Assembly: GCA_002402325.1 (NCBI GenBank)
Contig: DHFQ01000028.1
Coordinates: 1 to 12,514 of the forward strand
DNA from: Candidatus Aminicenantes bacterium UBA4820
GTDB lineage: Bacteria; Acidobacteriota; UBA4820
Direction: 5' to 3'
Length of the DNA: 12,514 nucleotides
Below, in pieces: positions 9,301 to 12,514 of the stretch. How positions within the stretch are numbered: the stretch's first letter is position 1; every line of letters starts with the position of its first letter. The notes beneath the pieces were generated by a model. It had not been told where the DNA came from and did not search any database. It was given only the letters and a program-made list of their open reading frames with translations. The translations under genes were made by a program, and so were the position numbers.

Positions 9301-10339
9301 TTGTTCTATTTTTTTCACCAGCGCCCGGAAGATAATAAAGCGCTGGCGACCAAAACCACAATTCTCCATTTGGTCTAAAATGGTCAGCCCAACTCATATA
9401 GTTATTTTGTTCAAAGTTCAGGATTGAATAATAAGTTGTTGTCAAAGAAAAGGCTGGATTTGAAGGAGATACATCGGGACTTTGCATTCTTAAGCCAGGA
9501 TTTGTATCGCCGTAAAGAAAATATACATTTGTATCTGTAAAATCTCCACCATTCCATACATTCCTATCTTTTACTGCCATTTTCTGACCATAAAAGACTA
9601 TTGCATCATTGATGTCAAAACTACCATCTTCCTCTCCTTCAACTATTATTGGAATCTCAACTCCTCTTGAATAAAGATGAAAATTTCTCGGGTCTGCACC
9701 GCTTAGGTTCACTGGAATAGAATCAAGATATTCTTTAGTAAGTTTTATTATCCCGTCAGATTTTACATTTATCCTGTAAATTGAAGTTGTAGCAGTGGGA
9801 AGAGTTGAATAAATATTTCCGGTTTCAGTGTCTTTTATTAATTCACTATATTTACAGCTTTCCCAATAGTTGAGGAAAATGCCCAAAAATTTTGAACAGT
9901 CGCAGGAGTTAAAGTAAAAAGATGAAGATTTTATATCATTTATCCCTTCAATCTCCGCTTCAAAGGAGGTCAAAAGAAGGCAGCCATCACCTGAAGGATT
10001 TTTTATTAAAGGATGGACAATGATTTCTTGATAGGGGACATTCTTATAAAAAGATTTTTGACCTATTGAGTATTCTACATCTTTGGGTGTAAGTCCTTCT
10101 GGGGGTTCTTTTAACTCTATATATTCTTTGGCTTTAAAAAGAATCTCTATTTTTTTTGAATTATCGCAAATTATTTTGAATGAAAGTGATGGTCCATCTG
10201 GACCGACAGCCTCTTCTCCTTGCAACCATAAATTAACTTGAGAGTCTGATATTTTCCAATCTAATGGAAGGTTACCTGCTTGAATAAAAAAAGGGATGCT
10301 CAAAAGAAGTAGCCCCAGAACACATTTTTTAATTTCCAC
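6338..10339 (-). CDS. Secreted C25 (gingipain-like) cysteine peptidase with C-terminal FN3 domains
   Basis: A 1333-residue exported protein. The start is GTG at 10339..10337, the first possible start after an in-frame stop. The leader MEIKKCVLGLLLLSIPFFIQ ends in AG, a signal peptide probably cut near residue 21. After a beta-rich region (about 22-535) comes the C25 core: FLVITHPDF (542-550), IYDNFSYGIFDPTAIKSFL, YLLLVGDSSYDYKNY, DGYPDLSAGRIPV (666-678), HFAGHSAPKYWG with catalytic H777, FVVNSTCYNHG with catalytic C827, and LLGDPTLKIR (911-920). Three FN3 domains follow at about 925-1015, 1021-1112 and 1119-1225, and a fourth degenerate one at 1228-1333 ends in DNRGNRSLY. No type IX sorting domain or membrane anchor follows. 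It lies between the small peptide and sigma genes. Its own ribosome site is weak (GAGAGGA, 12 nt away), fitting controlled translation. Substrate unknown. Confidence 0.92.
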   Translation of the reverse strand: MEIKKCVLGLLLLSIPFFIQAGNLPLDWKISDSQVNLWLQGEEAVGPDGPSLSFKIICDNSKKIEILFKAKEYIELKEPPEGLTPKDVEYSIGQKSFYKNVPYQEIIVHPLIKNPSGDGCLLLTSFEAEIEGINDIKSSSFYFNSCDCSKFLGIFLNYWESCKYSELIKDTETGNIYSTLPTATTSIYRINVKSDGIIKLTKEYLDSIPVNLSGADPRNFHLYSRGVEIPIIVEGEEDGSFDINDAIVFYGQKMAVKDRNVWNGGDFTDTNVYFLYGDTNPGLRMQSPDVSPSNPAFSLTTTYYSILNFEQNNYMSWADHFRPNGELWFWSPALYYLPGAGEKNRTISITIPHPVLNSDSFTISILEAGFNNVNHILDAKINSSSYQSLNFNGKTIASLNYTFLQNQLNSSGDNTLTLRIPSSQTVTDNQILDLISIQYLRTTDCDNNSLLIEDSGGNLKYKATGFSSNPYIFDLSEYDSSTKLYLPKHLINASFNSGEVTFDYADIGKSRKCSLSSSPLLPDSIELVNSRNLTDQDLSCDFLVITHPDFHPSGSDSVWQNYLSIRDSQFSSGANFVDIQEIYDNFSYGIFDPTAIKSFLTYAKNSWAKFPSYLLLVGDSSYDYKNYMNDSTFKNWVPTMIIENIQDTTYQGWLASDSFFCDVNLDGYPDLSAGRIPVRNYSEFSDVLSKIIAYEDATLTPQWYKQMFFVADTHDEAWEEEFENYNNYLISNYAQSPYSYLRVFYHDPPYNGTDSNLCASDIRGNWDDGVLVHFAGHSAPKYWGFNDGILSLTANRCSPPETCYDIGLLPTITPPYSPLPFVVNSTCYNHGFSYQGSDCLFEAFLKPSDKGIIGSTGYTTISYIDEDEQFTTPFFNSLFGTSKKRTIGDVVETARFALPSTNSRPILSLVLLGDPTLKIRLPSPQAPTGLMATPSNQSVLLNWNHPSISPYGYNVYRSLDGTTFSKINPSLVLYPDSSYEDNSVTNGQTYYYYTTSVDSEGFESAISNIVSSTPLNPNPPAPPTGLNVTDPGIGDSLRVSWNPNSESDLSSYKLYWGTQPSIYTNSQLFSKSVTSTQITGLTTNTTYYFALTATNTSNKESSYSQEVSGKPTNAPVAVRIPAMITDLMLQKDGNDIILNWSKPLYDIKGDPITVASFDIYRVVNEFNYSLDEVNLNSPNAKINVVAQSGVNYYSYTDVGAVNLAPIVTYLVVAKDSSGNRSPASVDPPSSILSLKLQKSSTNGATLLFFNPVTTTINGGPTIITKYYLYGFYPITSSKDHISPTNPISPLNPAVLTVPLSTCEDGAYYCDSSTSPPIFYTVVAVDNRGNRSLY

Positions 10340-10366
10340 TTCTCTTGAGCATCCTCTCTTAACTTT

Positions 10367-10386
10367 ATCTTCCCCTTACGGAAGAT
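10367..10386 (-). promoter_or_regulatory. Hairpin before the C25 peptidase gene (structure 2)
   Basis: On the minus-strand transcript, ATCTTCC (10386..10380) can pair perfectly with GGAAGAT (10373..10367) around a 6-nt loop. No run of U follows, so it is not an intrinsic terminator. It lies 27 nt before the peptidase GTG and shares bases with the larger stem at 10374-10406, so only one of the two can form. Confidence 0.45.
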
Positions 10387-10406
10387 TTGTTGAATTACCC
10401 GTAAGG
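10374..10406 (-). promoter_or_regulatory. Long-loop inverted repeat between peptide and peptidase genes (structure 1)
   Basis: CCTTACGG (10406..10399) and CCGTAAGG (10381..10374) are perfect 8-bp inverted arms around a 17-nt loop. The left arm contains part of the 15-bp repeated element at 10390-10404. It could act as a protein-binding dyad or as an RNA stem competing with the hairpin at 10367-10386. No promoter is visible between the two genes. Confidence 0.45.
10390..10404 (-). repeat. 15-bp repeated element, copy B
   Basis: TTACGGGTAATTCAA on the minus strand. It matches copy A (10660-10674) at 14 of 15 bases. It lies between the peptide stop and the peptidase start and forms part of an inverted repeat, so it may be a regulator site or an RNA element. 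Confidence 0.5.
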
Positions 10407-10426
10407 AATTAGGGTCTCAAAGAGGA

Positions 10427-10543
10427 TCAGCTTGCAGCGCCTGGTCCTCCGCCGCACCCTACAACCAACTTACTGCAGGGACCGGCCAAGACTTCAATCT
10501 TTTCTTTCTGAACAATTTGTGGTTTTGAATAGCGCTTCTTCAT
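10427..10543 (-). CDS. 38-residue Cys/Gly-rich peptide, RiPP precursor-like (KxYxxPxI leader)
   Basis: The start ATG (10543..10541) has an excellent AAAGGAGG site 6 nt upstream. The peptide begins MKKRYSKPQIVQKEKIEVLA and ends GPCSKLVVGCGGGPGAAS. The KxYxxPxI arrangement (K3, Y5, P8, I10) resembles the YxxP leader motif bound by PqqD-like RRE proteins in lasso-peptide pathways. The tail carries two cysteines (C23, C30) six residues apart in a Gly-rich context, as a modified core peptide might. The lasso Thr at the penultimate leader position is absent. The 3' half is strikingly GC-rich against AT-rich surroundings. It is the first gene before the C25 peptidase gene (87 nt gap) with two candidate promoters upstream. 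No radical SAM, cyclase, RRE or transporter gene is in the window. Coding status is well supported; function is inferred. Confidence 0.75.
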   Translation of the reverse strand: MKKRYSKPQIVQKEKIEVLAGPCSKLVVGCGGGPGAAS

Positions 10544-10625
10544 CGCTCCTCCTTTCGTTACCCTCACCAAAATATTATAATCAAACGAAAACTTTTTCAT
10601 ATCTAACTCCAAACTTCCAAAAACT

Positions 10626-10654
10626 AATTTAGCACTTTTTGAACTCAATGTCAA
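10626..10654 (-). promoter_or_regulatory. Promoter P2 for the peptide-peptidase-sigma unit
   Basis: TTGACA (10654..10649), a 17-bp spacer, then TAAATT (10631..10626) on the minus strand. Transcription would begin near 10619, about 75 nt before the peptide ATG. Copy A of the 15-bp element ends 5 bp upstream of the -35, a position usual for an activator site. The -10 matches consensus at four of six bases. Confidence 0.6.
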
Positions 10655-10659
10655 GTCCT

Positions 10660-10674
10660 TTGAATTGCCCGTAA
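10660..10674 (-). repeat. 15-bp repeated element, copy A (possible activator site)
   Basis: TTACGGGCAATTCAA on the minus strand, one mismatch from copy B at 10390-10404. Its centre is about 48 bp upstream of the predicted P2 start point. Confidence 0.5.
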
Positions 10675-10716
10675 AACCTTCTATCTCTAAAAATGGCAAA
10701 TTCCTCCTCATCTTTT

Positions 10717-10745
10717 AATTTACACTTTTTTTGAATTTTTGTCAA
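10717..10745 (-). promoter_or_regulatory. Promoter P1, upstream twin of P2
   Basis: TTGACA (10745..10740), 17 bp, TAAATT (10722..10717). The same hexamers and spacing as P2 are found 91 bp away, and both spacers contain TTCAAAAA and AGTG. Transcription would start near 10710. Its -35 lies back to back on the -35 of the rightward promoter. Confidence 0.55.
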
Positions 10746-10767
10746 GCCCCCTTGTTTTTTTTGTAAT
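10739..10767 (+). promoter_or_regulatory. Promoter for the metallopeptidase-purC unit
   Basis: TTGTCA (10739-10744), a 17-bp spacer, then TGTAAT (10762-10767): five of six matches to consensus in each hexamer. Transcription would start near 10774, only about 16 nt before the ATG at 10790. The -35 shares 10740-10744 with that of the leftward P1, so the two promoters probably compete for polymerase. Confidence 0.6.
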
Positions 10768-10789
10768 CCTTTTGTAAACTTTGTTTCTT

Positions 10790-11947
10790 ATGAAAAGGAT
10801 TTTTGTTTTTTTAACCAACCTTTTAGTCTTCATCACTTGTCTTTGCCAGATTGATGTGCCTAAACTCCAGAAAGAGGTAGAGCAATTAAGAGGTTTAAAA
10901 TTTAAAAACCCTATTAAAGTAGAATATGTTTCAGGGGAACAAATGGGTCAAATAATAAAAAAAGAAATAGCAAGGCAGTTTGCAAAAAATAAACTTGATG
11001 ATTATGAAAAAAGTCTTAAGATTTTTGGATTGATTCCCAAAAAATCAAACCTTAAAACTTTAATTGAGACTCTTTATGAAAGTCAGGTTGCAGGAATGTA
11101 CGATAATAAGACGAAAAAAATGTATATTTTAAAAATATTCAACACTGAGGATGTAGACCCTCTTTTTGATATTTCATCAAACTTTAATCTTCAAGAAGTT
11201 TTCATAGTCCACGAACTAAATCATGCGTTAACGGATGATAACTTTGATTATGACAAACACCTAAATCTTGAAAAAATAGAAAATGAAGATATGCAACTCG
11301 CCTCACTTTCAGTAGCGGAAGGAGATGCAACACTTGTAATGATTAAATATCTGGCAAAAAAGATGAATTTGGGCAATTCTGATATAAAAAATATATTTTC
11401 TTTAATTAGTGATTCTTCCTATTTTGAATCCTTTATGAGCGAAGCCTTTCCACTATACTTGAGGGAATCGATTATATTTTCTTACAGGGAAGGCTTGAAT
11501 TTTATTAATATTGTTACAAAGGGAGAGTCGAAGAAAACAGATGCACTATACCAAAAACCTCCGATGTCAACAGAAGAAGTTATTTTTCCAGAAAAATATC
11601 TTAAGGGGGATGACCCACCGAGGGAAGTCAAAATAGTTCAAGAAGAGTTATCACAAAGAAAAGAGAATAAGAAAATATGGGAAGGAACATGGGGATACTT
11701 TGGAACTGAAATTATTTTAAGAAGTTGGGGAATTGACAAAGAGAGTGCAAAGTCGGGTGCTACTGGATGGGAAGGAGACAGATACGAGGTCTATTTTGAC
11801 AAAAGTGGAAAAATTTGCGCATTGTGGAAAACATTATGGGAAAATGAAATTGAGGCAAGAGAGTTTGAGCAAATTGTTTTAAAAAAGGCTAAAATTCAAG
11901 TAAAAAGAATTTCCACGACGGTCTATATTGACATCAAAGGAGACTGA
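10790..11947 (+). CDS. Exported HExxH zinc metallopeptidase-like protein
   Basis: I start at ATG 10790 (385 residues) rather than TTG 10781: the ATG begins a standard signal peptide (MKRIFVFLTNLLVFITCLCQ). No clear Shine-Dalgarno precedes either start, and the predicted leader is very short. The zinc motif is VHELNHALTDDNFD with H141, E142 and H145. E177 in VAEGDATLV, about 30 residues on, is the likely third ligand (gluzincin type). The later PPMSTEEVIFPEKYL and GATGWEGDRYEVY segments match features I recall from a family of uncharacterised bacterial HELTHAL...EGDA proteins, which supports the assignment. C-terminal to that is no recognisable domain. It is divergent from the peptide unit and 2 nt before purC. 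Substrate unknown; secreted or periplasmic by its signal. Confidence 0.8.
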   Translation: MKRIFVFLTNLLVFITCLCQIDVPKLQKEVEQLRGLKFKNPIKVEYVSGEQMGQIIKKEIARQFAKNKLDDYEKSLKIFGLIPKKSNLKTLIETLYESQVAGMYDNKTKKMYILKIFNTEDVDPLFDISSNFNLQEVFIVHELNHALTDDNFDYDKHLNLEKIENEDMQLASLSVAEGDATLVMIKYLAKKMNLGNSDIKNIFSLISDSSYFESFMSEAFPLYLRESIIFSYREGLNFINIVTKGESKKTDALYQKPPMSTEEVIFPEKYLKGDDPPREVKIVQEELSQRKENKKIWEGTWGYFGTEIILRSWGIDKESAKSGATGWEGDRYEVYFDKSGKICALWKTLWENEIEAREFEQIVLKKAKIQVKRISTTVYIDIKGD

Positions 11948-11949
11948 TT

Positions 11950-12514
11950 ATGAGTGAATTGGTTTTGGAGACAAACTACAATGAGTATCCTTTAATCTCT
12001 AAGGGTAAAGTTAGAGATATTTACGATTTAAATAATTCGCTTTTAATTGTTACAACTGATAGGATTTCAGCCTTTGATCGGATTCTTCCTCAAGGTATTC
12101 CAAACAAGGGCAGAGTTTTGAACCTCATTTCAGTTTTTTGGTTTGAAATGACAAAACACCTTATTGATAATCACCTTATTTCCTGTTCAATTGACGACCT
12201 ACCTCAAGATTTAAAAAAATATAAGGAGGAATTAGAAGGTAGATTCATAATTGCAAAAAAAGCAAAAATGATACCTGTTGAGTGCATTGTGAGAGGATAT
12301 ATAACCGGTTCCGCATGGTCGGAATACAAAAAAAAGGGAACGGTGTGTGGTATCAAAATAAGAGAAGTGATGAAAGAAGGCGAAAAGTTTGATGAGGTTA
12401 TCTTCACCCCTTCAACAAAGGCTGAGACGGGACACGATATTAATATTTCTTTTGATGAGATGTGCAAAATCGTTGGAAAGGATATCGCAGGCAAGATAAA
12501 TGAGTGCTCGATTA
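11950..12514 (+). CDS. purC: PurC: phosphoribosylaminoimidazole-succinocarboxamide (SAICAR) synthase, 5' part
   Basis: PurC joins aspartate to CAIR using ATP in de novo purine synthesis, in the cytoplasm. The frame is open to the window edge: 188 codons plus one base, so the 3' end is missing. Diagnostic stretches are SKGKVRDIYD (nucleotide/substrate binding), TTDRISAFDRILPQGIPNKG, IPVECIVRGYITGSAWSEY and FTPSTKAETGHD. The insertions point to the long form of the enzyme (about 290-300 residues) rather than the short 235-240 residue form. ATG 11950 has AAAGGAG 7 nt upstream, located in the end of the metallopeptidase gene, which stops 2 nt before. It is probably transcribed from the promoter at 10739. 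Identification is secure. Confidence 0.97.
   Translation, partial: MSELVLETNYNEYPLISKGKVRDIYDLNNSLLIVTTDRISAFDRILPQGIPNKGRVLNLISVFWFEMTKHLIDNHLISCSIDDLPQDLKKYKEELEGRFIIAKKAKMIPVECIVRGYITGSAWSEYKKKGTVCGIKIREVMKEGEKFDEVIFTPSTKAETGHDINISFDEMCKIVGKDIAGKINECSI

Noticed and set aside
10329..10352. Seven-codon open frame MLKRSGN overlapping the peptidase GTG start
   Set aside because: Its GAGAGG would abut the ATG with no spacing. Probably chance, though a leader-peptide role cannot be excluded.
10367..10386. Intrinsic terminator at the hairpin before the C25 gene
   Set aside because: Neither strand has a U-run after the stem; the leftward side continues AAAGTTAAG.
10574..10579. TATAAT on the minus strand just before the peptide gene
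   Set aside because: A perfect -10 hexamer, but no -35 at 16-18 bp (the best is ATGAAA at 15 bp) and no TGn extension, so it is weaker than P1 and P2; kept only as an alternative.
10427..10711. 94-codon version of the small peptide gene, starting at ATG 10711
   Set aside because: No ribosome site precedes that ATG and it falls at the predicted P1 start point. The added 56 residues contain promoter P2 and look unlike a protein, while a perfect AAAGGAGG site precedes the inner ATG at 10543.
12204..12494. Minus-strand open frame opposite purC
   Set aside because: purC is unmistakable on the plus strand across this stretch.

Overview
The window is AT-rich bacterial DNA, dense with genes and with Shine-Dalgarno sites in front of most of them. 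I see no rRNA, tRNA, CRISPR array or insertion sequence. The host cannot be fixed from sequence alone. The che operon carries a HEAT-repeat protein and a zinc-ribbon/receiver protein, and nearby lie a C25 peptidase with fibronectin domains, an HExxH/EGDA metallopeptidase and a long-type purC. Together these suggest a free-living, possibly thermophilic or anaerobic, deltaproteobacterium-like or Acidobacteriota/Aminicenantes-like lineage. This is a low-confidence inference from memory of such genomes.

Layout. Positions 1-5753, minus strand, hold a chemosensory operon. In transcription order it is cheW with a long charged N-terminal extension, a zinc-ribbon plus degenerate receiver protein, a 738-residue HEAT-repeat protein, cheR, cheB, and the first 17 codons of a further gene at the left edge. 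Junctions are tight: TGATG, 9 nt, 3 nt, ATGA, then 38 nt. A good sigma-70-type promoter (TTGAAA, 17 bp, TATAAT) lies just before cheW and overlaps the stop codon of the upstream sigma-factor gene.

Positions 5803-10543, minus strand, hold a second transcription unit. It contains a 38-residue peptide with a lasso-like KxYxxPxI leader and a Cys/Gly-rich tail, a 1333-residue secreted C25 (gingipain-like) peptidase with about four C-terminal FN3 domains, and a compact ECF-type sigma factor whose ribosome-binding site overlaps the peptidase stop codon. No RiPP maturase, transporter or anti-sigma factor is visible here. This peptide-protease-sigma module is the most intriguing part of the window.

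Positions 10544-10789 form a divergent control region. Two near-identical tandem promoters (TTGACA-17-TAAATT) point left. One (TTGTCA-17-TGTAAT) points right, its -35 overlapping that of the outer leftward promoter. A 15-bp element (TTACGGGYAATTCAA) occurs just upstream of the inner leftward promoter and again between the peptide and peptidase genes, where two mutually exclusive hairpins can form.

Positions 10790-12514, plus strand, hold an exported HExxH metallopeptidase-like protein followed after 2 nt by purC, which runs off the right edge. How the parts work together is partly inferred. The che genes form an adaptation and signalling cassette whose CheA and receptor lie outside. The peptide/C25/sigma unit may be a secreted-peptide or cell-surface system with its own regulator.
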